This document shows, in pieces, positions 49,801 to 57,201 of a DNA stretch of 64,000 nt. The DNA comes from Halomarinibacterium sp034670265. GTDB taxonomy: Bacteria > Bacteroidota > Bacteroidia > Flavobacteriales > Flavobacteriaceae. The position numbers were made by a program, and so were the translations under genes. Location of the stretch: NCBI GenBank assembly GCA_034670265.1, contig JAXMNU010000003.1, positions 434,001 to 498,000 on the forward strand. Reading direction: 5' to 3'. The stretch's first letter is position 1; the number at the start of each line of letters is the position of its first letter. Below the pieces are notes generated by a model. That model was not told the origin of the DNA and ran no database searches. It saw only the letters and a program-made list of their open reading frames with translations.

Positions 49801-51151
49801 ACTTGACAAAATGAAGCCTCAGTTTATTGAGCAAGCCGAAAAAAATGGACACCCAGCCGATGTTTTAGAAAAAATTTGGAAGGATTGGGAAGCTTTTGCA
49901 AGTTATGCCTTTAATAAAAGTCATTCTACTTGTTACGCTTGGATTGCGTATCAAACAGCTTACTTAAAAGCTCATTACCCTGCTGAATATATGGCAGCGG
50001 TGCTTTCAAACAACATGAGTGATATAAAACAGGTTACTTTCTTTATGGAAGAATGTCGCCGAATGGGTATGGAGGTGTTAGGGCCCGATGTCAATGAATC
50101 ATACTACAAGTTTACAGTAAACGACCGTGGTGCTGTACGATTTGGAATGGGTGCTATAAAAGGGGTTGGAGGAAATGCCGTAGCTACTATTGTGGAACAT
50201 AGAAAAGATGGTAAATACAAAAGTATTTTTGATTTGGCAAAACGTATTGATTTGCGTTCAGCCAATAAAAAATCGTTTGAAAATTTATTGCTGGCGGGTG
50301 GTTTCGATAGTTTTGGAACACATAGAGCACAATATATGCATGATGAGGGTGATGGTGTTCCTTTTTTTGAAAAAGTCCTAAGGTATGCTTCAAAATATCA
50401 AGAAACGCAAAATTCGTCTCAGGTAAGTTTATTTGGTGATGCCAGTGAAGTTCAAATTCCAGAACCCGAAGTTCCAGCTTGCGAAGAGTGGGGAACCATG
50501 AAGAAACTGAAACAGGAAAAAGAAGTTGTGGGTATTTATATTTCGGGGCACCCATTGGACGATTTTAAAGTGGAAATGGACAATTTCTGTACGGTAAAAG
50601 TTTCAGACTTTAACTATTTAGAAAACTTTATCAATCGTGAGGTATGTTTTGGCGGTATTGTAACCGATGTTCAGCATAGGGAAAGTAGAGCAGGAAAAGG
50701 CTGGGCCATATTTACTGTAGAAGATTACGAGGATAGTTTTGAGTTTAAAATCTTTGGAGAAGAGTATTTAAAATTTAGACATTTTTTAATTCCCAATTCC
50801 TTTATTTATGCCCGAGTATTTATTAAAGATGGTTGGGTCAATCGGGATACGGGTAAAAAAGGAGAGCCAAGAGTACAGTACAATCATTTTCAGTTATTGC
50901 ACGACGTGATGGAAAGTCAGGCAAAGAAATTGACAATCCAAATGCCGATTAATGATTTAGCCGAAAAGCGTATTTCAATTCTGAAGGATTTATTTAAAAG
51001 TCATAAAGGAGATAAACAATTACACTTTACTTTGTATGATACTGAGGATGAAGTTAAACTGAATATGCCAAGCCGAAAAACGAAAGTGGCTATTAGTAAA
51101 GAATTGCTCAACCAGTTAAAGGAAGAAGAAGTTGCCTATAAATTGAATTAG
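46802..51151 (+). CDS. dnaE: DNA polymerase III alpha subunit with N-terminal exonuclease domain
   Basis: A 1449-residue protein. Residues 1-200 are a DEDDh exonuclease (D6, E8 in FDTETTG; D103 and D105 in the NVDFDLNI segment; H170 and D175 in HNATADVEAT). A PHP domain starts near 262 (HLHNH 264-268), but its TDH motif reads TDS (298-300), so the PHP site looks degenerate. The polymerase core shows GYPGYFLIVQDFI, GPGRGSAAGSAVAYCL, the PDIDIDFDD Asp cluster (679-683) and RPGPMEYIPSF. A C-terminal OB fold follows. The fusion gives replicase and proofreading in one chain. Confidence 0.97.
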   Translation: MYLIFDTETTGLPKRFNAPITDTDNWPRCVQIAWQLHDDLGNLIECKDYLVTPDGFDIPYDSERIHGISTALAQENGIPLKDVATEFQEVLSKTKFVVGQNVDFDLNIMGCEFYRLGMENPLDSLPILDTCTETTAQLCQLPGGRGGKFKLPTLTELHEFLFSEPFEEAHNATADVEATTRCFFELVRRRIFTEEELDVNEAYFKSFSEANPQPIALIGLEHINLRKASKNLRKKQESKAEIQEVSKEEIKENIATLEDYPFVHLHNHSQFSILQSTSSTKDLVNAAVKNEMPAVAITDSGNMMGAFHFLQHVNYYNQSLSEEDKHKQLKAIIGCEFFVCEDHENKNHKDNGYQIVMLAKNKSGYHNLAKMASIAYTKGFYYVPRIDKNIVEQYKDDIIVLTGGIYGEVPSKILNIGENQAEEALVWWKEQFGDDLYIEMMRHDQEDERRINPVLLEFSKKYDVKVVACNNTYYINKEDANAHDILLCVKDGEKQATPIGRGRGYRYGLPNQNYYFKSQEEMKLLFKDLPEAISNISEVLSKIESYSLVRDVLLPNFAIPKEFLKVEDADGGKRGENAYLKFLTFEGAKKRYPELTEEIKTRLDFELEVIANTGYPGYFLIVQDFIAEARKMGVSVGPGRGSAAGSAVAYCLGITNIDPIKYDLLFERFLNPDRISMPDIDIDFDDEGRSKVMDYVIQKYGANQVAQIITYGTMAAKSSIRDTARVLDLPLNDADRIAKLIPNMTKLAKVFDMSEQELRSKFRSDELPKVNELLNLSEGSDLEAETIKQARVLEGSVRNTGIHACGVIITPDDITNFVPIATAKDSDLYVTQFDNSVVENAGLLKMDFLGLKTLTLIKDTVKLVKHKHKIELDPDAFPLDDEKTYELFQRGETVGIFQYESVGMQKHMKDLKPTVFADLIAMNALYRPGPMEYIPSFIRRKHGEEEISYDLPEMEEYLKETYGITVYQEQVMLLSQKLASFTKGEADVLRKAMGKKQKAVLDKMKPQFIEQAEKNGHPADVLEKIWKDWEAFASYAFNKSHSTCYAWIAYQTAYLKAHYPAEYMAAVLSNNMSDIKQVTFFMEECRRMGMEVLGPDVNESYYKFTVNDRGAVRFGMGAIKGVGGNAVATIVEHRKDGKYKSIFDLAKRIDLRSANKKSFENLLLAGGFDSFGTHRAQYMHDEGDGVPFFEKVLRYASKYQETQNSSQVSLFGDASEVQIPEPEVPACEEWGTMKKLKQEKEVVGIYISGHPLDDFKVEMDNFCTVKVSDFNYLENFINREVCFGGIVTDVQHRESRAGKGWAIFTVEDYEDSFEFKIFGEEYLKFRHFLIPNSFIYARVFIKDGWVNRDTGKKGEPRVQYNHFQLLHDVMESQAKKLTIQMPINDLAEKRISILKDLFKSHKGDKQLHFTLYDTEDEVKLNMPSRKTKVAISKELLNQLKEEEVAYKLN

Positions 51152-51232
51152 TTGTAAATTAAAATCAATGATTCTAATAGCTTCATCAATGAAACTAATA
51201 TATCAGCCGTAAGTTTTGGCAGAATTTTTGAC

Positions 51233-51240
51233 TACTTTTG
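51233..51240 (+). promoter_or_regulatory. -7 promoter element of trxA
   Basis: TACTTTTG fits TAnnTTTG and lies 22 bp before the trxA ATG. Confidence 0.45.
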
Positions 51241-51262
51241 TGTATTATAAAAAATTAATAAA

Positions 51263-51580
51263 ATGGCTTTAGAAATAACAGACGCAACATTTGAACAAAC
51301 CGTATTAAAAAGTGATAAACCCGTAATGGTAGACTTTTGGGCTGCTTGGTGTGGTCCTTGCCGTATGGTGGGTCCAATTATAGATGAAATTAGTACCGAA
51401 TATGACGGCAAAGCAGTTGTTGGAAAAGTAGATGTAGATGCTAACCAAGAGTTTGCTGCTAAGTATGGAGTGCGAAATATACCTACTGTTTTGGTTTTTG
51501 ACAAAGGAGAATTAGTAGGTCGTCAAGTAGGGGTAGCACCAAAGAATGCTTATACCGAAGCACTAGATTCTTTGTTGTAA
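51263..51580 (+). CDS. trxA: Thioredoxin
   Basis: A 105-residue protein with the active site WAAWCGPCRM (C30, C33) and the cis-proline motif NIPTVLVFDKGELVGRQVG. Standard length and fold for TrxA, the general cytoplasmic disulfide reductase. Followed by a terminator, so it is separate from clpP and DUF58. Confidence 0.96.
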   Translation: MALEITDATFEQTVLKSDKPVMVDFWAAWCGPCRMVGPIIDEISTEYDGKAVVGKVDVDANQEFAAKYGVRNIPTVLVFDKGELVGRQVGVAPKNAYTEALDSLL

Positions 51581-51601
51581 TCAATTAGAAAAAATAAACT
51601 T

Positions 51602-51627
51602 AAAAGGCTCCAAAGTGTGAGCCTTTT
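51602..51627 (+). terminator. Terminator after trxA
   Basis: AAAGGCTC pairs with GAGCCTTT over an 8-nt loop, followed by a T-run. Confidence 0.85.
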
Positions 51628-51678
51628 TTTATTTTAGCGAGATAGAAAATAAGTACCTTCACTTCCAATAAAAAAAGT

Positions 51679-52227
51679 ATGGAAAAAATAAACAAAGTTC
51701 AGGATCAAATAGATAATCAATTACTAAAGGACCGAAAAATCTTTCTGTGGGGTATAGTCGATGATGATACCGCAAAACATGTGGTGGATAGATTGTTGTA
51801 TTTAGATTCTTTAAACAACAACGAAATAAAATTATATATCAATAGCCCTGGGGGTTATGTCACTTCTGGATTTTCAATGTATGATACCATAAAGGCTGTA
51901 AAAAGTCCTGTCTCTACTATTTGTACAGGTTTGGCAGCTTCGATGGGAAGCATATTACTTTCAGCAGGAGAGAAAGGGCGTAGATTTATTCAGCCACATG
52001 CACGAGTGATGATTCACCAACCCAGTGGTGGTGCGAGAGGTCCGGCTAGCGATATTGAAATTTCGGCACAAGAAATTGTAAAAACAAAAGAATTGAGTGC
52101 TAAAATTTTAGCGGACAATTGCGGACAGAAATTTGAAAAAATTATGAAAGACTTTAATCGTGACCATTGGATGGGTGCCGAAGAAAGTTTGGAATACGGA
52201 ATTGTGGACGGAATTATCAAGGATTAA
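51679..52227 (+). CDS. ClpP-type serine protease subunit (second-type paralogue)
   Basis: A 182-residue ClpP family protein. The triad is S88 (LAASMGS), H113 (MIHQPSGG) and D162 (FNRDHWM). YINSPGGYVTSGFSMYDTI and GARGPASDIEISAQEI complete the fold. It lacks the longer N-terminus typical of the main ClpP in Flavobacteriaceae (about 220 residues), so it may be a second subunit or an ATPase-independent relative. The DUF58 gene begins 2 bp after its stop, implying co-expression. Confidence 0.85.
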   Translation: MEKINKVQDQIDNQLLKDRKIFLWGIVDDDTAKHVVDRLLYLDSLNNNEIKLYINSPGGYVTSGFSMYDTIKAVKSPVSTICTGLAASMGSILLSAGEKGRRFIQPHARVMIHQPSGGARGPASDIEISAQEIVKTKELSAKILADNCGQKFEKIMKDFNRDHWMGAEESLEYGIVDGIIKD

Positions 52228-52229
52228 AT

Positions 52230-53159
52230 TTGAATATTGAAAAAGAAATAAACGAGATTACAGGTTTTAAAAACCTAGAACTTTTGGCTTCGCAAGTAGT
52301 TGAAGGATTTATTTCTGGATTGCATAAAAGTCCGTTTCACGGATTCTCAGCAGAATTTGCCGAACATAAAATCTATAACAATGGCGAGAGTACCAAGCAC
52401 ATAGATTGGAAACTCTTTGCCAAAACCGATAAGCTTTATACCAAACGCTACGAAGAAGAAACCAATCTCCGTTGTCATTTAATTATCGACAATAGTAGCT
52501 CTATGCATTACCCAAAATTGAAAGGCTATAATATTCAATCATTGAATAAAATAGGATTTTCGGTCTTGGCTTCAGCAGCCATTATGAATTTAATGAAACG
52601 GCAGCGTGACGCTGTGGGGTTAAGTGTGTATAGTGATGATTACGAGTATTACGCTTCAGAAAAAGGGAGTGAACGGCATCATCAAATGCTATTGGCACAA
52701 TTGAATGAAGCTTTTTTAAAGACAAAAAAGGAAGTAACCACAGATACATACGGATACCTTCATTTAATTGCTGAAAAATTGAAAAGACGATCGTTGGTTT
52801 TTTTATTTTCAGATATGTTTCAGAGTGATGCCGACGAAGAAAAGCTATTTGAAGCGCTTCAGCATTTAAAATACAACAAACACGAGGTGGTACTGTTTCA
52901 CACTTATGATAAAAGTAAAGAGCTTTCTTTTCAGTTTAATAATCGTCCTAAACGTTTTGTAGATGTGGAAACGGGGGAACATGTAAATTTGTATGCCGAT
53001 AATATTCGGGAGTCTTATGAGGAAGCTGTGAGCGCGTATTTTTCTGAATTAAAATTAAAGTGTGGTCAATATCGTATTAAATACGTGGATGCTAATATTA
53101 ACGAAGGATTTAATAAAATTTTGACGACCTTTCTCCTCGAAAAACAGAAGTTTGGATAG
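52230..53159 (+). CDS. DUF58 protein with von Willebrand A-like domain
   Basis: A 309-residue protein with the DUF58 signature FHGFSAEFAEHKIYNNGESTKHIDWK and a MIDAS-type motif DNSSSM, then LVFLFSDMFQ. From the TTG at 52230 it begins MNIEKEINEITGFKNLEL; a longer in-frame start would overlap clpP heavily. DUF58 proteins usually act with MoxR AAA ATPases in protein maturation, but no MoxR is in the window. Linked to clpP. Confidence 0.85.
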   Translation: MNIEKEINEITGFKNLELLASQVVEGFISGLHKSPFHGFSAEFAEHKIYNNGESTKHIDWKLFAKTDKLYTKRYEEETNLRCHLIIDNSSSMHYPKLKGYNIQSLNKIGFSVLASAAIMNLMKRQRDAVGLSVYSDDYEYYASEKGSERHHQMLLAQLNEAFLKTKKEVTTDTYGYLHLIAEKLKRRSLVFLFSDMFQSDADEEKLFEALQHLKYNKHEVVLFHTYDKSKELSFQFNNRPKRFVDVETGEHVNLYADNIRESYEEAVSAYFSELKLKCGQYRIKYVDANINEGFNKILTTFLLEKQKFG

Positions 53160-53183
53160 GGATTTTATTTTTTTCTGTTTTTG

Positions 53184-53214
53184 TTTGTGAAAATGAAAAT
53201 GCGGTGTATATTTG
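53184..53214 (+). promoter_or_regulatory. tRNA-Asp promoter
   Basis: TTTG (53184-53187), a 19-bp spacer and TATATTTG (53207-53214) form the best consensus promoter in the window. The -7 box is flanked by GCGGTG (53201-53206) and CACCGC (53216-53221), an inverted repeat around it. Confidence 0.75.
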
Positions 53215-53285
53215 CCACCGCTAAATAAGCAACAATTTCTGTAATATTCACTGTTGTGAATCTCTACAAAGTAGATTAGAAAATT

Positions 53286-53359
53286 GGTCTGGTAGTTCAG
53301 TTGGTTAGAATACCTGCCTGTCACGCAGGGGGTCGCGAGTTCGAGTCTCGTCCAGACCG
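53286..53359 (+). tRNA. tRNA-Asp (GTC)
   Basis: A 74-nt cloverleaf. The acceptor GGTCTGG pairs with CCAGACC (53352-53358) with G as discriminator. The anticodon stem CCTGC/GCAGG encloses the loop CTGTCAC, so the anticodon GTC is at 53320-53322. The T-loop GTTCGAGTC is standard. CCA is not encoded. Confidence 0.97.
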
Positions 53360-53406
53360 CAACTAAAATGTTGTGTTGAGTCACTTACATGTGGCTAGTG
53401 GTTTAG

Positions 53407-53427
53407 ATTCCGCATCAAGTGCGGAAT
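53407..53427. repeat. Palindromic repeat after tRNA-Asp
   Basis: ATTCCGCA and TGCGGAAT form a perfect 8-bp stem over TCAAG, followed by GAC. The GTCATTCCGCACTTGATGC type is a dispersed palindrome seen in many Flavobacteriia. Confidence 0.6.
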
Positions 53428-53453
53428 GACAAACCAATGAAGAGCTTATCCGG

Positions 53454-53494
53454 AAGCCTGCACTGAGCGGAGCCGAAGTGGATGGGCTTTTTTT
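53454..53494 (+). terminator. Terminator containing a palindromic repeat, copy A
   Basis: AAGCC pairs with GGCTT near a T-run, and between them lies CACTGAGCGGAGCCGAAGTG (53461-53480), the palindromic repeat core shared with leuS and the 17.7-kb terminator. A near-copy of the whole element lies near 53.8 kb. Confidence 0.6.
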
Positions 53495-53585
53495 GTTTTA
53501 CTCCTTTTCAGAATAACAAAACCTTAACAATGATAATTTGGATAAACGATAATAATAGTTAAGTTACAAACAAGAAATACTAGTT

Positions 53586-53777
53586 ATGAAACTTATTCAA
53601 GTTAAAAGAAAAACAAAATACGAAAACAGATTTAGTCCTAAGATGGGACGCTTAAAATCTAAAAACACCTACATTAAAAAATACCTCTTAGGAATTCCCA
53701 TGAGAACCCTCCATAAATACCGAGAAACCTATTACGGTGAGGTAAAGGATTGCGACGATTGTGTGATAAACATATAG
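53586..53777 (+). CDS. Small basic protein flanked by repeats, unrecognised
   Basis: A 63-residue, Lys- and Arg-rich protein (VKRKTKYENRFSPKMGRLKSK, then GIPMRTLHKYRETYYGEVKDC and CDDCV at the end). The basic N-terminus and CxxDC-type tail look like a nucleic-acid or ribosome-related factor, but no family is recognised. It lies between two copies of the same terminator-like repeat at 53.46 and 53.81 kb, so its 3' end is probably the second repeat. Confidence 0.55.
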   Translation: MKLIQVKRKTKYENRFSPKMGRLKSKNTYIKKYLLGIPMRTLHKYRETYYGEVKDCDDCVINI

Positions 53778-53801
53778 TAGACCCATTCAGCGCATATCCT
53801 G

Positions 53802-53843
53802 AAACTTGCACTGAGCGGAGCCAAAGTGGATGGGCTTTTTTGT
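53802..53843 (+). terminator. Terminator containing a palindromic repeat, copy B
   Basis: CACTGAGCGGAGCCAAAGTG (53809-53828), followed by GATGGGCTTTTTTG, matches copy A at 53461-53480 with one change in the 20-bp core. It probably ends transcripts of the 63-residue protein gene. Confidence 0.55.
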
Positions 53844-53935
53844 TTACTTTAAAAACCTTCCAAGTACAATTATTAAAAAAAAGCTTCGAGATTTATGGAA
53901 GCCTTCTTGTGATTTTAAAGTTTAGACTTTTCACC

Positions 53936-54760
53936 TTATTTAGAAAGTTCGGCAATATAGGTATATAAGTAATCTCCGTGTTCTCCCTTAAAGTATTTAT
54001 TGTAGTTTTTAAAAAATGCCTTCCTTGCGGTTTCGTCTGGCCATTGGGCATTCACTGCATCACTCAAACCAGAATTCATATCGTCAAGGTCATCCATAGA
54101 ATCTAGATAAAATGCCTCAATAAAATCGGTTCTGTCAGATCCCCATCCGTGTACATTAGGGTAATAAGCTTTTATCTTATCGTTGTTCATTACCGTGGCA
54201 TTAATGAATTGGGTGTGGAGCTTCATAAACTCTTCATTAGAACCATCTTTTGGAAACGCCATTTTACTTATGCGTACATAGGTAACCATATCTTCTGAAG
54301 GTCTTTCGGTTAAATATTTACCGCCAGCGATAGGAACATAAATCTCATCGGAATGAAAATCTACAAAAAACGACTGTCTGTTATCCAAAAAGGCTGTTCG
54401 TTTAGCTTCGTCTGGCCAAGCTAGTTTTTCTAATTCGGCATTTCTGTTTTGCGCTTTTTCAATATCTGCCCAAGATGCATAGGTTTGAACATATTTGGAT
54501 TCATTACTATTTTCAGTATATAAGTGCATATAGTAAGAAGCAGCCATAATAAACTCATTCTTTTTAGTCACTTTTTCTAGGTATTCTTTTTCAATTTCCA
54601 TCCAATCGTTGGAGTCTGTTGGTTCACGATCTAAGTTCCAATAAAGTGTGGTTACAGTAATGTAGGCTGGCATTGGGGGTTCTTCTTGTGCCATCACGGG
54701 GGAGAGCATCAAAAGAAAAATAAAAAGGATTGCAATTGTTGTTTGAATTTTGGTTTTCAT
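53936..54760 (-). CDS. Secreted protein with two copies of an alpha-beta barrel-like domain
   Basis: A 274-residue protein from the ATG at 54760, with signal peptide IAILFIFLLMLSPVMAQ. The mature part holds two similar units of about 120 residues; each ends in a matching block (AWPDEAKRTAFLDNRQSFFVDFHSD and QWPDETARKAFFKNYNKYFKGEHGD). The pattern resembles dimeric alpha-beta barrel (ABM-like) domains, so one chain could form a pseudo-dimer. The function is unknown; heme or quinol-type ligands bind some relatives of this fold. Confidence 0.65.
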   Translation of the reverse strand: MKTKIQTTIAILFIFLLMLSPVMAQEEPPMPAYITVTTLYWNLDREPTDSNDWMEIEKEYLEKVTKKNEFIMAASYYMHLYTENSNESKYVQTYASWADIEKAQNRNAELEKLAWPDEAKRTAFLDNRQSFFVDFHSDEIYVPIAGGKYLTERPSEDMVTYVRISKMAFPKDGSNEEFMKLHTQFINATVMNNDKIKAYYPNVHGWGSDRTDFIEAFYLDSMDDLDDMNSGLSDAVNAQWPDETARKAFFKNYNKYFKGEHGDYLYTYIAELSK

Positions 54761-55127
54761 AATTATAAAGTATTGGTTAGTAATCGCATTCAGTAATACC
54801 AACCATAAGTATATGGTCCTTTAAAATTATGATTTCAAAAATAAGTTCAGTTAGCGGGGAGTATCAGTAAAGTTACTAAATTAAGATTAAATTGCTGAAA
54901 ATAAGGAAATTAAATTTTATATTTCATTATTATTTAGATATAAATTTTTCCTTTTTCAAGAATATTTTTCTATTTGATATTAATTATAATTTATAATCTC
55001 CGCACGAATTAATTCCCAAAAAAGGCATATAATTCTTTCACTTTTAATAGTAATCCCTTTTGTTTTAATAAACAATGGGTAGACATTCTAGATAGACTAA
55101 CAGTATATATTTAAACCCAGAAGTTCC

Positions 55128-55139
55128 ACGGTATACCGC
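55128..55139. promoter_or_regulatory. Palindromic operator candidate, copy 1
   Basis: ACGGTATACCGC contains the perfect palindrome CGGTATACCG. A close relative lies 40 bp downstream centre to centre, on the same face by about four helical turns. The pair precedes the STAS-PAS kinase operon. Confidence 0.45.
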
Positions 55140-55167
55140 GAAAACCCTTTTAGTTTCAATATTGTAA

Positions 55168-55179
55168 ACGGTATTCCGT
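55168..55179. promoter_or_regulatory. Palindromic operator candidate, copy 2
   Basis: ACGGTATTCCGT is a near-perfect palindrome (ACGG/CCGT arms) matching copy 1 in ten of twelve positions. A dimeric regulator could bind both. Confidence 0.45.
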
Positions 55180-55310
55180 GAGATATTTCCTACTAATATT
55201 TTAGACTGTATTTTATAATCAATTAACAATAAGGTGATTGTAAATTTAAATCAATACATTCTTGAGGTTGGCACACCATTCGCTTTCCATTTTTAATATG
55301 AAAGCCGCTT

Positions 55311-55721
55311 ATGGATAACTTTATTCAATTAGAAAAAGCCAAATTTTGGTACGAGGATGGAATATTGTATGGTAAACTTTTTAACCAAGATAGTAATCAA
55401 AGCCTTAAAGAAGAAAATACATTAAACTATATCAATGCAATGATAAAGTTATGTAACGGTGTGCCTTCTCCTTTCTTAATTGATTTAAGAGATATTAAAG
55501 GGACTTATACAATTTCTGCAGCAAGGCTTTTATCTAATACAGAAGCATTAAGAAATTTAAGGTTTTGTGAAGCTTACCTTCTCAATTCTTTGAGTTCAAA
55601 ATTATTAGTGGATTCTTATAAAAGAATTTACGATCCTAAGACTCCTTACAGAGTTTTTTATGATATAAATGGGGCAGTTAATTATTGTAATGAAATGAAA
55701 AATATATATGGGGGCAATTAA
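55311..55721 (+). CDS. STAS-like cytoplasmic protein
   Basis: A 136-residue protein. The strand-helix pattern KAKFWYEDGILYGKLFN, SPFLIDLRDIKGTYTISAARLL, and a C-terminal YRVFYDINGAVNYCNEM looks like a STAS/SpoIIAA-type regulatory domain, as in the DUF7793 group (weak recognition). Such proteins relay signals by partner binding. It overlaps the PAS kinase gene by 14 bp, so the two are made together and may interact. Confidence 0.55.
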   Translation: MDNFIQLEKAKFWYEDGILYGKLFNQDSNQSLKEENTLNYINAMIKLCNGVPSPFLIDLRDIKGTYTISAARLLSNTEALRNLRFCEAYLLNSLSSKLLVDSYKRIYDPKTPYRVFYDINGAVNYCNEMKNIYGGN

Positions 55722-57195
55722 AAATTTAAGCGAAATAAGTCATTTACAAAACGACTTGAATATTAATAAAAATGTAATCGTATCCATTACAGATTTAAGA
55801 GGTAGGCTCATTTATGCAAATGAAAACTACTGTAGAATTATTGGATATAACCAACACGAAATTATTGGCGAGGCCCATAAAATATTGGAATGCCCAAGAC
55901 ACAAAGAACCCAAATACAGGGAGCTATGGAAAACAATAAAAAAGGGCAAGGTTTGGAAAGGTGTGTTGAAAAATAGAACACATGATGGAAAAGTAACATG
56001 GTTAGAAGCAACCATTTCTCCTATATTAAATAAAAGAGGAAACATTAATAAATATATGGGGATTTACAATGAGATTTCAAAAAACTATAATAGAGAAATG
56101 GATGAAATAGAATCAGATTTAAAATGTCATACCATATTTAAATTAATGAATGTGAGTATAATGATGGTGGTAGAAAGTCGAGGTTTTATAACAGAATGGA
56201 ATAAAGGAGCCGAAAAAGCTTTTGGGTATCTGGATAAGGAAATATTAGGTAAAAACATAACACAATTAATTGCTCCAGCTGATAGGGATAAAAGCCTTTG
56301 TGAGCTAAAAAAAGTTGCGAATAATTTAAGTTCATCATGCCTTAATGAGACTATTGAAATGATGGGTGTAAAGAAAAATGGAGATCAATTTCCTCTAGAA
56401 ATTACATTAAATAAATGGGAAATAGGGAATAGAACTTACTACAGTGCTATAATGATGGATATCACAAAACGAAAAACACTAGAAAAAAAATTACGCAAAA
56501 AGTCAAGAGACCTTGAAGTTTTTCTTTACCGCTCGGCACATGAATTAATGGTGCCTATTTCGACTTCAGAGGGGATAGTAGACTTAATGAAGTTTGAAAA
56601 AGTAAATGATAATATCATTGAATTAACCTCTTTACTAGATACTACCTTAGAAATGGGAAAAACGGTAGTAGAAAAGATGGCCAATTCTTCCATTACGATG
56701 GAAACGAGTAAAGGGCCAGAAATGATAAATTTTAGAAAAATTATAGACAGTGTCATTCATTATTTGAGTAAACAATATGAATTAGACGGGATAAAATTTA
56801 AAGTCAAAATTTTAGCCCATTCTGGTTTTCACTCTTATAATAACCTATTAAAGCTATTATTTAAAAACTTAATTGAGAATGCTATAAAGTTTAAAAATCC
56901 AGAACAGGAAGACTTTGAGTCTATAATTAGTATCGAAATAGATTCTGTAGGTAGAGATATACAAATAAAAGTATCAGACAACGGCGCAGGAATTCCAATG
57001 GAAAACATAGATAAAATCTTCGAGCTTTTTTATTCTGAAAATCTATACCAAGTAAATGGAAATGTTAATGGAAATGGTTTAGGCTTGTATATAGTGAATA
57101 ATATTGTTGATGAATTAAATGGAAACATATATGTTGAAAGTGAATTTAAAAATGGAACGTGTTTTACCATTTTCCTTTCCGATGCTAGAATATAA
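55708..57195 (+). CDS. Soluble PAS-PAS histidine kinase
   Basis: A 495-residue protein with no membrane segment. PAS 1 covers about 20-115 (RGRLIYANENYCRIIGY, ending KYMGIYNEIS) and PAS 2 about 140-250 (GFITEWNKGAEKAFGY). The phosphoacceptor is H278 in the box YRSAHELMVPISTSEGIVDL. The ATPase domain has the N box NLIENAIKF, DNGAGI and GNGLGLYIVNNIVDEL. It probably senses a cytoplasmic cue (redox, light, gas or metabolite). It sits between a STAS-like gene and a single-domain receiver. Confidence 0.9.
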   Translation: MGAIKNLSEISHLQNDLNINKNVIVSITDLRGRLIYANENYCRIIGYNQHEIIGEAHKILECPRHKEPKYRELWKTIKKGKVWKGVLKNRTHDGKVTWLEATISPILNKRGNINKYMGIYNEISKNYNREMDEIESDLKCHTIFKLMNVSIMMVVESRGFITEWNKGAEKAFGYLDKEILGKNITQLIAPADRDKSLCELKKVANNLSSSCLNETIEMMGVKKNGDQFPLEITLNKWEIGNRTYYSAIMMDITKRKTLEKKLRKKSRDLEVFLYRSAHELMVPISTSEGIVDLMKFEKVNDNIIELTSLLDTTLEMGKTVVEKMANSSITMETSKGPEMINFRKIIDSVIHYLSKQYELDGIKFKVKILAHSGFHSYNNLLKLLFKNLIENAIKFKNPEQEDFESIISIEIDSVGRDIQIKVSDNGAGIPMENIDKIFELFYSENLYQVNGNVNGNGLGLYIVNNIVDELNGNIYVESEFKNGTCFTIFLSDARI

Positions 57196-57201
57196 ATAAA
57201 A

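Larger units (their letters stand above)
54761..55310. other. 550-bp intergenic region with twin palindromes
   Basis: The stretch from the duplicated-domain gene to the STAS-like gene is AT-rich. Apart from the two palindromes listed separately it shows no coding frame, tRNA or known RNA. It probably holds the promoters of both flanking genes. Confidence 0.5.

Noticed and set aside
50187..50555. 122-codon frame on the minus strand inside dnaE
   Set aside because: It lies wholly within the C-terminal part of dnaE, with no domain, signal or promoter. Long antisense frames are expected in AT-rich genes.
52167..52229. Longer N-terminus for the DUF58 gene
   Set aside because: It would overlap clpP in another frame; the TTG at 52230 fits the conserved start of the protein.
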